From Pedobacter nanyangensis (GTDB lineage: Bacteria; Bacteroidota; Bacteroidia; Sphingobacteriales; Sphingobacteriaceae): a stretch of DNA of 64,000 nucleotides. This document shows, in pieces, positions 35,821-45,420 of this stretch. Position 1 is the stretch's first letter. The number at the start of each line of letters is the position of its first letter. Both the position numbers and the translations under genes were made by a program. Location: contig NZ_QMHO01000010.1 of the NCBI RefSeq assembly GCF_003313505.1, forward strand, positions 1 to 64,000. The letters run 5' to 3'. Under the pieces are notes generated by a model that did no database searches, was not told the origin of the DNA, and saw nothing but the letters and a program-made list of their open reading frames with translations.

Positions 35821-37638
35821 TTAATATCCTGGGTTTTGTACCAATGCTTTGTTCAACGTGATATCATAGATAGGAATAGGAAACAAAACTGACCTTGCTG
35901 TAACATTATTGGTCCAAGCTACCATTCCATCAATTGCGCCAATAGCTCTAGCATCTATTGCATACTGTTTGATATCATTTACAAAATTACCCCACCTAAT
36001 TAAATCGGATCTCCGCAAGCTTTCAAAACATAACTCTTTAGCACGCTCATTTTTTATGGCTATTAACATGGCCCCGGGAGAAGCAATGTCTCCAGCAGTT
36101 AAATCTGCATCTGCATTTTGTGTTAAAACTGCTGCCGCAACTGCACCAGTGCCGCCACCTCCTGTAATGGTTATAGTTGGGGGTGCAGCATAACCATTTG
36201 TTTTGGTTATCTGTCCATAATCAGTAATATTTATAGCTGTAACAGCACCACCTGCTATTGTAGCCGTAGCTGTTATTTGCGTACCGCCCACCGTTACTGT
36301 TGGAACCGAAGTATAGCCTGTTCCTCCATTTGTAACTGTAATAGATTTAACGGTATTACCATATAGAATCCCAAATCCTCTTCTTCTTACCTCGTTAACA
36401 TACTGAGCCGCATTTGCTGGACCATTTACTGCATTTTCAGCTTCTGCTATCATCAACAATACGTCCGAATATCTTAACAACGGAAAATTCTCACCAGTAA
36501 CATTATTTCCTTTGGGAGTGAGAGTTTCATATTCGCGTCTCCATTTGCCTGCATATCTTCTGTGAAGGTCGGAATTGGCGGTATAAACGGCTGTGGTTCC
36601 CGAACCCCAATGATAGGGAGCAATGTTCCAATCACGTCTAATGTCATAAGAAGATTTGATAGGAAGTGTACTTTCTGCACTTTCTTTGTACAGGTTATAG
36701 AGTTTTCTCGTAGCAAAAATTAGCCCTGAACTATTGCCTTTGCTTTGATCTACACAAAGAATGCCAAAACGACCTCCTGTTACATAACTATATTCTTGCA
36801 ACCCTCCTGTACCGTTACCATAGTATTCTACTTCCCAGATACTTTCCTTAATATCATATTGATCTCTAGCATAGCGTTTAAATACTTCACGATAGTCTGC
36901 TTCCAGCTCATGACTTCCCGAGCTTTTCACTTTTAAGCCCCAATTTAATGCTTCTTTATACATTGGTATTCCTCCATTTAAGGGATAGCCCGCCATTTTA
37001 AGATATACACGTGCTAAGATACCCTGTACTGCAGATTTCGATACTCTACCACCAAATGTTGCTACACCTGTTCCTGCGGCATCTACATAACCCTCAGCTG
37101 TAATCATATCTTTTACAATCGCATCATAAACATCTTTTTGGGGAGTTTGGGGTATATTTAGCTCTGTAATTGATGGATTTGATGTTAACAATAGTGGTAT
37201 ATCACCATAATTACTTACCAACAAAAAGTTGAAATATGCTCTTAAAAACAGCGTTTCACCTTTTATTCTGTTTCTAGATTTTTCGTCAAGTGCCGGATTA
37301 TCTACCACAGCAAGAATATTATTGGCTCTATATATACCTTGATATAATTGCCTCCATAGATCAGTTATCCTTATATCAGCTGGACTATAAACATAAACTG
37401 TACTATTAGAAGATCCAGATCTTTCTAAACTTAAGTCTGAAGTAGCATTTAGCCAATAAGGATATACATCTTGATAAACAGTTCCCAATACATCATAAAC
37501 ACCCGCTAAACCCGTTTCCAATTGGGCTATAGTGTTGTATTCTGGGGTGATAAAATTTGTGGGTTTGGTATCTAAAAATTTCTTGCAAGATGTACTACAT
37601 AGTAACACAACTGCTAATAATATTAAGTTCTTTTTCAT
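35821..37638 (-). CDS. susD: SusD-family glycan-binding lipoprotein
   Basis: 605 aa with lipobox CSTSCKKFLD. The SusD/RagB fold is evident from WRQLYQGIYRANNIL, LFLRAYFNFLLVSNYGDIPLL, GGRVSKSAVQGILARVYL, PLLRYSDVLLMIAEA and NERAKELCFESLRRSDLIRWG. Between the EVRRRGFG helix and the NERAKE helix lies an extra 75-residue insertion (about 430-506; DNA 36121-36351) of two Gly/Thr-rich repeats (GGTGYTSVPTVT, GYAAPPTITITGGGGTG) that typical SusD proteins lack. The protein caps the SusC barrel outside the outer membrane. It is 10 bp downstream of susC in the same operon. Confidence 0.93.
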   Translation of the reverse strand: MKKNLILLAVVLLCSTSCKKFLDTKPTNFITPEYNTIAQLETGLAGVYDVLGTVYQDVYPYWLNATSDLSLERSGSSNSTVYVYSPADIRITDLWRQLYQGIYRANNILAVVDNPALDEKSRNRIKGETLFLRAYFNFLLVSNYGDIPLLLTSNPSITELNIPQTPQKDVYDAIVKDMITAEGYVDAAGTGVATFGGRVSKSAVQGILARVYLKMAGYPLNGGIPMYKEALNWGLKVKSSGSHELEADYREVFKRYARDQYDIKESIWEVEYYGNGTGGLQEYSYVTGGRFGILCVDQSKGNSSGLIFATRKLYNLYKESAESTLPIKSSYDIRRDWNIAPYHWGSGTTAVYTANSDLHRRYAGKWRREYETLTPKGNNVTGENFPLLRYSDVLLMIAEAENAVNGPANAAQYVNEVRRRGFGILYGNTVKSITVTNGGTGYTSVPTVTVGGTQITATATIAGGAVTAINITDYGQITKTNGYAAPPTITITGGGGTGAVAAAVLTQNADADLTAGDIASPGAMLIAIKNERAKELCFESLRRSDLIRWGNFVNDIKQYAIDARAIGAIDGMVAWTNNVTARSVLFPIPIYDITLNKALVQNPGY

Positions 37639-37648
37639 TGTATACTAT

Positions 37649-40600
37649 TTATAATGAGGTGCTTAATCCGAAAATTATTGTTCTTGCCAATGGATATGAT
37701 GCAAAATCAAATCCTGGCGTAAGTACAGAATGTCTGGTCGAAACATCTGGATTTGAGCCAGAGTACTTGGTCCAAGTAAAGATGTTCTGTGCCGAAAAAT
37801 GAGCCCTTAAGGTTTTTAGTTTTAGCCTTTTAACCAAATCTTGTTCAAAATTATAGCCCAATGCTACAGTCTTTAATCTTAAGAACGAACCATCTTCAAC
37901 CACCCTACTAGAAAAGTATGCATCTCTTTGCCCTCCGGTAGCGAAAAGTGTATTACTAGGATTATCGGGCTGCCATCTATCTGCATAAGTTGCATATTGG
38001 TTCAAGGCCCTTAATCTCTTAGCATTACCTTCAAACAATAAACGATTTGCATTTATAATATCATTACCATAAGACCATTGAAACAATATGTTTAAATCGA
38101 ATCCTTTGTAAGAGAAATTATTGGTAAAACCACCTGTATGAATTGGCAAACCACGTCCTATTACGGTAAAATCTGCAATATCAATCTTGAGGTCGCCATT
38201 TAAATCTTTATATTTAATATCTCCAGGCCGTACATTTGTTTGCCCGTTGGTGGTTATGTGGCTTTTTAATTGCCATACACCTGCAATGTTGTCAAAATCA
38301 GAATATTGATAAACACCATCCCAAACTAGGCCATACATGTTACCCGCAGATTTGCCCACAGGTGAAATATATGAAGGGACACTGCTAAAATCGCTATCAA
38401 AAGCAACCTGACTAGTGATAGATGAAATATCTTCATATAGTTCCAGTATCTTATTCTGGTTAAAGCTGATATTAAAATTGGATGTCCATTTGAAATTTGG
38501 CTTATCGATATTCACTGTGTTAATGGTCAATTCTAGACCTTGGTTTCTCAACTTACCAATATTCTTAAAAGCGGTAGCTCTGTTGTATATATTGTACAAT
38601 CCGGTGGAATATGGCAAGTTTGCTTCTATCAATAGGTCTTTTGTTGTTTTTCTATATACATCTGCAGTAATGTTCAATCTAGACTTGAATAAGGATAGGT
38701 CATAACCAATATTTGCCTGTACAGTAGTTTCCCATCTCAAATCTGGATTACCATAAGCTGTTAACAATGCGCCACGTGTAGGGGCGGCATTATTGAAAGA
38801 ATAACCACCAAAACGCGGAAGCGACAACTGAGTGATGTATGGAAAATCTGACACCCTATTGTTTCCTGATGCCCCATAGCTCACACGAAGCTTGGCATCC
38901 GATATGACATTAATATTTTTAAAAAAGTCTTCTTCCTTCATTCTCCAAGAGGCATCTGCCGAAGGAAAAAATGCCCAACGTTTTCCAGGAGCAAATTTGG
39001 AAGAACCATCGTTACGGAACGAAGCGGTAAAATAGTACTTGGATTTATAGTTGTACCTCACACGCCCAAGAAAAGATGCCATGGACCAAAGTGAGCCATT
39101 TGAGAAATTGATATTGGTTAATGCCTCGTCTAATCCATCTAGTCCTAGCTGTTCGTTAATTACCTGTTGTGCTTCTAAACCATAATATTTATTGGTTTGG
39201 TGCTGCATGGTAAACCCGCCAACAATATTTACATTGTGTGCTTTATTAAATATTTTTTGATAGGTTAAGATATTTTCGTTTGACCATGTATTGATAGGAT
39301 TAAATACAACAGAGCCATTTACCCCTTCTACCCTGCGAAAATTTCCTTGGGCTGTTAACGAATTGAAAAAAATGTTTCTATTTACCATCGTACTAGCAAC
39401 TCCGCCAGATACTCTGAAAGTTAATTCTGGTAAAATTTTAAACTGTGCCCATGCATTTGCATTCAAACTGTTCACCTTAGTTTCTCTTAGTTCATTTTTT
39501 GCCGAAATGATAGGGTTTACGCGAAAGTCTCCGGCAACAGCTAATGGATCAAACAGTTCTTCTATTATTTGCTCTCCAGCACCTGCTACAGGTCTAAAGC
39601 CCCAAACATTATACATTAAAGCTAAACTACTATAAGTGTATTTATAAGCTGTTTCTGTAGCAATGGTTCCAAAGGTTTTTGTTGCTGCGTAATTTAAGTT
39701 TGTACCTACCTGCACCCATTTGTTCACTTTGTGGTCTAAACTAATCCTACCTTGATAACGTCTAAATCCAGAATTGATAATAATACCATCTTGATCTAGC
39801 ACATTTCCAGAAACTGCATAGGTTGTAGTTGTGTTTCCACCTCTCAATGAAAATTCATGATTTTGGGTTGCTGCGCTTTTGTAAATCTGGTCTTGGATAT
39901 CAATGGTGGGCACATTGCGGTAGTCTTCCAATGGCATTGCATTCAGATAAGCATTCTGTGCATATACAGGCTCTAATTCGGCCTGATATTTTACAAACTC
40001 ATAGGCGTTCATTAGGGCTATTGGTTTTGGATTTTCCGAAAATCCGGCGTAGCCGTTATAGGTAATTACCGGCGCTCCGGCTTTACCTTTTTTAGTGGTG
40101 ATGATAATCACACCATTTGCTCCTCTGGCACCATAGATAGCTGTTGCAGACGCATCTTTTAATACCTCCATAGATTCTATGTCTGAAGGATTAATAGAAT
40201 TACTATTAGCATCTTCGGTTGGGAAACCATCAATTACATATAAAGGTGTTGGATTTTGGGTTAATGTTCCGGTTCCTCTTATTACAATGTTGGTGTTTGA
40301 GCCGGGCTGGCCATCATTAGTACCTACAGATACACCTGCAACACGTCCTGCAAGTGCCTCATCAAATGATTTAACAGGTGCTTTTTGTAAATCGGTAATG
40401 TTAACTTGACCAATGGCGCCCGTTAAATCCTTTCTGGTTGTTTCTCCATAACCTATAACCACGACCTGGTTTAATAAAGATCTTGATTCATTCAGAGATA
40501 CATTGATAACTTTATTACTACCGACCTTCACTTCTTTTGGATCCATTCCAAGAAAAGCGAATATTAGAATACTCTCAGAGTCTTTAGCTTGAATTTGATA

Positions 40601-40882
40601 TGCTCCTTTTGTATCGGTAACTGTGGCAGTACTAGTGCCCTTTATCTTGACACTAACACCAGGCAACACCTGATTATTGAAATCTTTAACTGTTCCTGTT
40701 ATTGAAATCCCTGTTTGTGCATTAACGCCGAGAAAACAAAAAGATAAGGCCACAATTAAAAGATGAATTTTCCTTGATAGATATGGAGGCTTTCTACAAT
40801 TCCTTCTCCATTTAGAAAATTTCGATTTTTCACCACTTTCTAATGAACGAAAAGGGTAAAAAAAGTTACGACATACTTTCAT
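37649..40882 (-). CDS. susC: SusC-family TonB-dependent outer-membrane transporter
   Basis: 1077 aa. A long 35-residue positively charged leader precedes the hydrophobic signal core (HLLIVALSFCFLGVNAQ). A carboxypeptidase-D-like plug extension follows (GTVKDFNNQVLPGVSVKIKG, about 60-140), then the TonB plug (VVVIGYGETTRKDLTGA, GEALAGRVAGVSV-like, IRGTGTL, YVIDGFP, SATAIYGARGANGVIIITTKKG). The C-terminal ~800 residues form the 22-strand barrel. It imports large oligosaccharides with its SusD partner using TonB energy. Transcription appears to start at the promoter near 41020-41060, overlapped by an operator. An internal start closer to the signal core cannot be excluded. Confidence 0.94.
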   Translation of the reverse strand: MKVCRNFFYPFRSLESGEKSKFSKWRRNCRKPPYLSRKIHLLIVALSFCFLGVNAQTGISITGTVKDFNNQVLPGVSVKIKGTSTATVTDTKGAYQIQAKDSESILIFAFLGMDPKEVKVGSNKVINVSLNESRSLLNQVVVIGYGETTRKDLTGAIGQVNITDLQKAPVKSFDEALAGRVAGVSVGTNDGQPGSNTNIVIRGTGTLTQNPTPLYVIDGFPTEDANSNSINPSDIESMEVLKDASATAIYGARGANGVIIITTKKGKAGAPVITYNGYAGFSENPKPIALMNAYEFVKYQAELEPVYAQNAYLNAMPLEDYRNVPTIDIQDQIYKSAATQNHEFSLRGGNTTTTYAVSGNVLDQDGIIINSGFRRYQGRISLDHKVNKWVQVGTNLNYAATKTFGTIATETAYKYTYSSLALMYNVWGFRPVAGAGEQIIEELFDPLAVAGDFRVNPIISAKNELRETKVNSLNANAWAQFKILPELTFRVSGGVASTMVNRNIFFNSLTAQGNFRRVEGVNGSVVFNPINTWSNENILTYQKIFNKAHNVNIVGGFTMQHQTNKYYGLEAQQVINEQLGLDGLDEALTNINFSNGSLWSMASFLGRVRYNYKSKYYFTASFRNDGSSKFAPGKRWAFFPSADASWRMKEEDFFKNINVISDAKLRVSYGASGNNRVSDFPYITQLSLPRFGGYSFNNAAPTRGALLTAYGNPDLRWETTVQANIGYDLSLFKSRLNITADVYRKTTKDLLIEANLPYSTGLYNIYNRATAFKNIGKLRNQGLELTINTVNIDKPNFKWTSNFNISFNQNKILELYEDISSITSQVAFDSDFSSVPSYISPVGKSAGNMYGLVWDGVYQYSDFDNIAGVWQLKSHITTNGQTNVRPGDIKYKDLNGDLKIDIADFTVIGRGLPIHTGGFTNNFSYKGFDLNILFQWSYGNDIINANRLLFEGNAKRLRALNQYATYADRWQPDNPSNTLFATGGQRDAYFSSRVVEDGSFLRLKTVALGYNFEQDLVKRLKLKTLRAHFSAQNIFTWTKYSGSNPDVSTRHSVLTPGFDFASYPLARTIIFGLSTSL

Positions 40883-41026
40883 TTAAATTTGGTTTAATAT
40901 ATTGGTTAGTATACTTAATTTTTTATTCGATGAGAAAACTAATCCTACTTTCACGAATAAATTTCTAATTCGTTTACAATATCTCCTGCCCTTTTCTTTA
41001 CCTGTAGAATAATGCAGAAACAATTT

Positions 41027-41059
41027 CAAACTTAGTGCGTTAAGACATTGTGTATCAAA
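41027..41059 (-). promoter_or_regulatory. susC promoter (Bacteroidota -33/-7 type)
   Basis: On the minus strand TTTG (41059-41056) is followed after 21 nt by TAAGTTTG (41034-41027), an exact match to TAnnTTTG with permitted spacing. The start site would be near 41020, giving a leader of about 140 nt before susC. Confidence 0.6.
41029..41046. promoter_or_regulatory. PUL operator copy 4, overlapping the susC -7 box
   Basis: AACTTA-GTGCGT-TAAGAC on the plus strand, sharing the TTAGTGCGTTAA core with the other three copies. Its TAAGTT arm (minus strand) is part of the -7 element TAAGTTTG, so binding would block RNA polymerase. Confidence 0.65.
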
Positions 41060-41258
41060 ATTGGGAATTTGTTAGTATAAGCGATAATACTTTTTTGTCC
41101 AAAACACGTACAAAAACGTAAATTAAATATTTAGATATGTATAGTATTGAAGTTTTTCCCGTACTTAAAAAATAAGTAGTTTTTTTAGACCGTAATTTTC
41201 AACATATAGATAGTCTATATATAATTAGGCTGTAAACATATTATTGTTATTATAAAAA

Positions 41259-43235
41259 CTAGTTGATAGAGTACTTCACATGTCGTGTAGTCACTTCCCA
41301 ATCATCCGTACGGAAGGGAACTGCTGGAAAACCTTCCTTATTAAATACGTTTGCATCGTTAGGGTTGTCGGCCCATGCATATCTTATGGCTATTGGTTTT
41401 TTAACCTTTTTACTAGATAATATAATTTTGTTGTGGGTTACATTGGCCATCGCGTAATGAAACTTTTTATCGGACCCTGCTAACTCAAATCCTTTAACAT
41501 ATCCATACTTATCTTTTATTAGTAGGCCATTTTCAACATTTTTATAGGCAATAATTACACTATCTGCTTTAATAGTATAGTTATCCAGTACAGGTCCAGA
41601 GAAAACATTTTTCTTGTCGTATGTTTTGTTTAGCGCAATAGCCGCCAAACGTTTTCCTACGTCTTGCTTATTTTTAGGGTGGATATCATTTGTTTCCCCA
41701 ATATCAATGGTTATTGCCATTCCGGTATTTGTCGTGGATTGTGTAAGCGATTGTGCCTCACGCAGCTCTGCCCACGAGCTACCGGCATTGCTATTTCCGT
41801 TAGCACCTCTCCAGCTGGCCAACTGTACATAGTAGAAAGGAAATATTCCAAGATTCCAGTGTGTACGCCAATCGTTAATGAGCAAAGGGAAAGTTGTACG
41901 ATATTGATAGGCCCGATTTGCATTGTTTTCTCCCTGATACCAGATGACGCCTTTTATAGCAAACTTAGTTAGGGGATAAATCATTGCATTAAACAAAAGT
42001 GTAGGATAATCGTTAGGGTTGCCTATATTTCCTGTATTAGAAGACGAATTTTCGAAGACACTTTCTACTTGATATTTCCAGTTGCCGGCAAGTGATATCA
42101 TATTATCTCCGATGGTAAGTTTTATCTCATCTGGCGTTCCGTATATACCACCGCCACCACCTGTATCTTCTACCCTAATGGCTATCACATTTTCGCCCTG
42201 TTTTAAAATACCTGCCGATATGGGATAGGTACGCTTATCGCTATATTTATCCTTAAGGCCACCTACTTTAATACCATTTACATAGGTTTCGTCAGAATCG
42301 TCTATCCTAGCCAATTCTAACAAACCTGCCCCACTCACGTAATCTGCCGATAAGATTATTGTTTTACGGAACCACACCACACCATCAAAATTTTCTATAG
42401 ATTGTTCCCACAACCCTGGCAATTTAATGAGTGGCCATTTAGAATCATCAAAAGCAGTGTTTTGAAATGTTTTTACAAGTGCATCCTTAGGAAAGCCGTC
42501 TTGTTTTTTTTGCATACTTCCGATAATATCAATTTTCCGTTGCTTAATCAGTTGCTCTAGGTCTACATTTTTGCGAGCCATATTATCGGCTGTAAAAAGA
42601 TTGCTTGTTTCCAATGCGCTTCTGCTTATCCAAGTTTCTATATCTGTACCTCCCCATGAAGTATGGATAAGCCCAATGGGGATATTTAGTTTTTCTTGCA
42701 AGGCTTTCGCGTAAAAATAGCCCACTGCGGTAAACCTACCCACATTTTCCGAATTGGCCTGTTTCCATTGTACTGTCCTATCCAAATCATCTTTTGGATG
42801 ATAGGCCATTGCTTTAGGAATTTCTATATGTCTTATTAAAGGAAAACTGGCATTTTCAATTTCCTCTTTTGCATTTAAAGAGCTGCTTACGGCAAATTCC
42901 ATGTTAGATTGACCAGAGCATACCCAAACATCACCCAAAAGCACATCATCTATGCTAATGCCTTCCTTACCTCCTCTTATTATTAATTGATAGGGGCCAC
43001 CGGCAGGTTCTTTAGCCAGAAATAATTGCCATGTACCGTTTATAGCGGCTTTAACAGTTTTCTGCTGAAACTTAAAACTTACCGTTACTTTTTCGTTAGG
43101 GTTTGCCCAGCCCCAAATTTTTATAGGCTCGTCTCTCTGTAACACCATCCCATTACCAAACAGCTTGGGAAGTCTAATACCTGCTGAACTATCATTAACA
43201 CAAACAAAAACAAGAAAGAATAGTATATATCTCAT
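41259..43235 (-). CDS. Sialate O-acetylesterase-like (SASA) exported esterase
   Basis: 658 aa from ATG 43235; a TTG six codons upstream is less likely. A signal peptide is present (MRYILFFLVFVCVNDSSA). The SASA/SGNH core shows LFGNGMVLQRD, GDVWVCSGQSNMEF with the nucleophilic Ser, and WYQGENNAN. A jelly-roll domain (about 270-380, LLELARIDDSDETYVNG, YGTPDEIKLTIG) is inserted in the catalytic domain, as usual in the family. Despite the name, these enzymes in PULs remove O-acetyl groups from plant or bacterial glycans, so it fits with the three other SGNH domains here. It lies alone upstream of susC, with no operator copy of its own seen. Confidence 0.87.
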   Translation of the reverse strand: MRYILFFLVFVCVNDSSAGIRLPKLFGNGMVLQRDEPIKIWGWANPNEKVTVSFKFQQKTVKAAINGTWQLFLAKEPAGGPYQLIIRGGKEGISIDDVLLGDVWVCSGQSNMEFAVSSSLNAKEEIENASFPLIRHIEIPKAMAYHPKDDLDRTVQWKQANSENVGRFTAVGYFYAKALQEKLNIPIGLIHTSWGGTDIETWISRSALETSNLFTADNMARKNVDLEQLIKQRKIDIIGSMQKKQDGFPKDALVKTFQNTAFDDSKWPLIKLPGLWEQSIENFDGVVWFRKTIILSADYVSGAGLLELARIDDSDETYVNGIKVGGLKDKYSDKRTYPISAGILKQGENVIAIRVEDTGGGGGIYGTPDEIKLTIGDNMISLAGNWKYQVESVFENSSSNTGNIGNPNDYPTLLFNAMIYPLTKFAIKGVIWYQGENNANRAYQYRTTFPLLINDWRTHWNLGIFPFYYVQLASWRGANGNSNAGSSWAELREAQSLTQSTTNTGMAITIDIGETNDIHPKNKQDVGKRLAAIALNKTYDKKNVFSGPVLDNYTIKADSVIIAYKNVENGLLIKDKYGYVKGFELAGSDKKFHYAMANVTHNKIILSSKKVKKPIAIRYAWADNPNDANVFNKEGFPAVPFRTDDWEVTTRHVKYSIN

Positions 43236-43454
43236 CTGATACAGATATTTCAATTTAAAAGAAGTTTGATAATATCAAATTTATTAGAAACCACATTAAG
43301 CTGCTCATACTTTTTTAACCAAAGTGTGGAGATAATTATCCCTGAACGCCACTCAATCTATACTTTTATAGCCCAAGCTTATGTTTACTTGTCTATTTTG
43401 CATATAAACTAAAAAAGTATTATAAATTGATGCTTAAATTACATCATCATAAAA

Positions 43455-44861
43455 ATGAAATATATTCTTTTTGTATTGGTTTCTCTCGTTTTATCCAATG
43501 TATTATATGCTCAAAATCTAAAAATCAGCAGTAATCAAAGGTATTTAACCGATGAAAATGGCAAGCCTTTTTTTTGGCTAGGTGATACTGCTTGGGAACT
43601 GTTCCATAAATTAAATATAAATGATTCGGATTATTATCTAAGAACAAGGGCAGCACAGGGCTTTTCGGTAATACAGGCCACCTTATTGGCGGAAGACGAT
43701 GGTCTTAAAAAACCTAATGCCAATGGCGATGTACCTTTTATTGATTTAGATCCAAACAAACCCAACGAGCTCTATTTTAGACATGTAGATGAGGTAATTA
43801 GAAAAGCTAACAAGCTCAATTTGGTAATGGCCATCTTGCCTACCTGGGGCGATAAGGTTATTTCGGATCGTTTAGGAAACGGACCTATTATATTTAACAA
43901 GACCAATGCCTATTTCTATGGAAGATTTCTCGGTAAACGATATAAGAACGACAATGTGGTGTGGATTTTAGGTGGCGATAGAAACCCTATTGAAGAATCG
44001 ATAGAAATATGGAGGGCAATGGCGAAAGGTTTAACAGAGGGAGACGGAGGTAGGCACCTCATTACCTATCACCCTGCTGGCGAACAATCATCTTCTGATT
44101 TCTTTCATAACGAACCTTGGCTAGATTTTAATATTTACCAAACAGGACATGCAAAAAAACACATGGAAGTTTACCATTTTGCGAAAAAAGATTATGATAA
44201 GACACCCACAAAACCCTTTTTAGATGCAGAACCCTGCTATGAAGACATTCCCGTGGCGTTTTGGAATTATATGAATTTCGATACAGAATTCAAAGTTCAC
44301 AAAACTATATTGAATAATGACAACTCCCTAAAAGATACTGCACATTTTAAACTGGGCTTTTTCGGAGATTATGATGTAAGGTTAGCCGCCTACAGAAATA
44401 TATTGGCTGGTGCCTGTGGATTTACCTACGGACATAATGCTGTTTGGCAGATGTTCGAAAAAAACTCATCATTTGTTATTCCCTGTATAACGGATTGGAA
44501 AGAAAGCCTACAAAGACCCGGAGCCGTACAGCTACAGCATCTTATCAAGTTATTTAAAACTATACCTTTTAATGAACTAAAACCCGACAATTATATTTTG
44601 GCAGAGAACAGTGCAATCGACAGTCTGCATATAGTGGCTTCTTCTACGATGAAACACTCGCTTATTTATTTGCCCAAAGGCGGAACTATTACTCTAAAGG
44701 CACATCAGTTCAAAAAATTACGCTGGTATAATCCTCGTAATGGAGAATTCACCAAATGGCAAGCTTATTCCAAGTTTCAATCAACAAGCTTAACCAGCCC
44801 TACAAAAGGAGATAAAAATGATTGGGTTTTGATTTTAAAAGACAAGGATAAACTGAAATAA
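43455..44861 (+). CDS. DUF4038 / GH140-like glycoside hydrolase
   Basis: 468 aa with signal peptide MKYILFVLVSLVLSNVLYAQ. The core begins RYLTDENGKPFFWLGDTAWELFHKL and continues with FSVIQATLLAE, AILPTWGDK, NVVWILGGDRNP and FLDAEPCYED, followed by a C-terminal beta-domain (LPKGGTITL, LRWYNPRNGEF) of the putative collagen-binding type. GH140, the characterised part of this fold, contains an apiosidase acting on rhamnogalacturonan II; other members are uncharacterised. It is the only plus-strand enzyme at this end of the PUL and diverges from the esterase gene. It is probably periplasmic. The target linkage here is unknown. Confidence 0.85.
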   Translation: MKYILFVLVSLVLSNVLYAQNLKISSNQRYLTDENGKPFFWLGDTAWELFHKLNINDSDYYLRTRAAQGFSVIQATLLAEDDGLKKPNANGDVPFIDLDPNKPNELYFRHVDEVIRKANKLNLVMAILPTWGDKVISDRLGNGPIIFNKTNAYFYGRFLGKRYKNDNVVWILGGDRNPIEESIEIWRAMAKGLTEGDGGRHLITYHPAGEQSSSDFFHNEPWLDFNIYQTGHAKKHMEVYHFAKKDYDKTPTKPFLDAEPCYEDIPVAFWNYMNFDTEFKVHKTILNNDNSLKDTAHFKLGFFGDYDVRLAAYRNILAGACGFTYGHNAVWQMFEKNSSFVIPCITDWKESLQRPGAVQLQHLIKLFKTIPFNELKPDNYILAENSAIDSLHIVASSTMKHSLIYLPKGGTITLKAHQFKKLRWYNPRNGEFTKWQAYSKFQSTSLTSPTKGDKNDWVLILKDKDKLK

Positions 44862-45196
44862 TTATGGTTAGACCGTAGTGAAAAGTAGATTTAACATCCC
44901 AAGAATAATAACTGGATGAATACAAAAAAATAAAATCTACCATAAAATGGAAAATCCAATTCTACTGACCCCTACTCACTATTGACGGAATCCAAAATTT
45001 AGTGGTACTAAATACCTCTTGTTTCTAAAGTACATAATTTCCTATGCCACTTTCATTAGCTAAAGTTCTTGCGATACCATTTAAAATTCTGATAGCATCC
45101 ATCTAACAAGGACTTTATATAAGTCTCATCTGAATTAACACGGACATGCAAATTATCGTTAACAGATAAAAACAAATTTTGGCTAGTACAATAAAA
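44862..45196. other. A+T-rich spacer between the PUL and the integrase region
   Basis: 335 bp with no credible gene. A 30-40-codon open stretch without a start codon lies on the minus strand near 45060-45185, possibly gene debris. No inverted repeats of insertion sequences were seen. Confidence 0.4.
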
Positions 45197-45343
45197 TTAT
45201 TTGCGGGCTATTCTATAAAGAAAAAGCATCCATACCCCAAAACCTACCAGAAATGCAGGCAAAGGGTTTTTCATCGATAGACCACCTAGAAAGGCCATTG
45301 TCGCAATGAAGCAGGTCAGGAAAAACAAAATTAGATTTTTCAT
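45197..45343 (-). CDS. Small membrane protein (48 aa)
   Basis: A short ORF, ATG at 45343 and TAA at 45197, encodes two hydrophobic segments: MKNLILFFLTCFIATMAFLG and NPLPAFLVGFGVWMLFLYRI, ending in the basic tail ARK. Such composition is unlikely by chance in this A+T-rich stretch. It lies 77 bp downstream of the integrase on the same strand and may be co-transcribed with it. No family is recognised. A role as a small membrane-inserted accessory or toxin-like peptide of the mobile element is speculation. Confidence 0.5.
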   Translation of the reverse strand: MKNLILFFLTCFIATMAFLGGLSMKNPLPAFLVGFGVWMLFLYRIARK

Positions 45344-45420
45344 GATAAAACAAATTTAAGCTATTCGATTGATTAGATGAACCTGCATAGTCCAGTGATT
45401 GAACCATGCAAGTATAAGTA

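Larger units (their letters stand above)
40883..41258. other. susC upstream region
   Basis: 376 bp between susC and the upstream esterase gene on the same strand, with no ORF. It contains the susC promoter (41027-41059) with operator copy 4, and a small ATATAGA/TCTATAT stem (41204-41220) just after the esterase stop that could be a weak terminator. The 150-nt leader of susC shows no clear structure. Confidence 0.6.

Noticed and set aside
41204..41220. ATATAGA-TAG-TCTATAT palindrome after the esterase gene
   Set aside because: Only A/T-rich pairs, 3-nt loop and no T-run; such stems are common by chance in this composition.
14536..44861. Assigning the PUL to xanthan, acetan or a sphingan
   Set aside because: Parts fit (cellulose-like GH5, acetyl-esterases, rhamnose and uronate genes), but no polysaccharide lyase was recognised and mannosylglucose phosphorylase points to beta-1,4 Man-Glc. 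The polymer stays undefined.
45060..45190. Open stretch on the minus strand reading ...NLHVRVNSDETYIKSLL...
   Set aside because: Only about 36 codons between stops, no start codon and no recognised family; kept only as possible gene debris.
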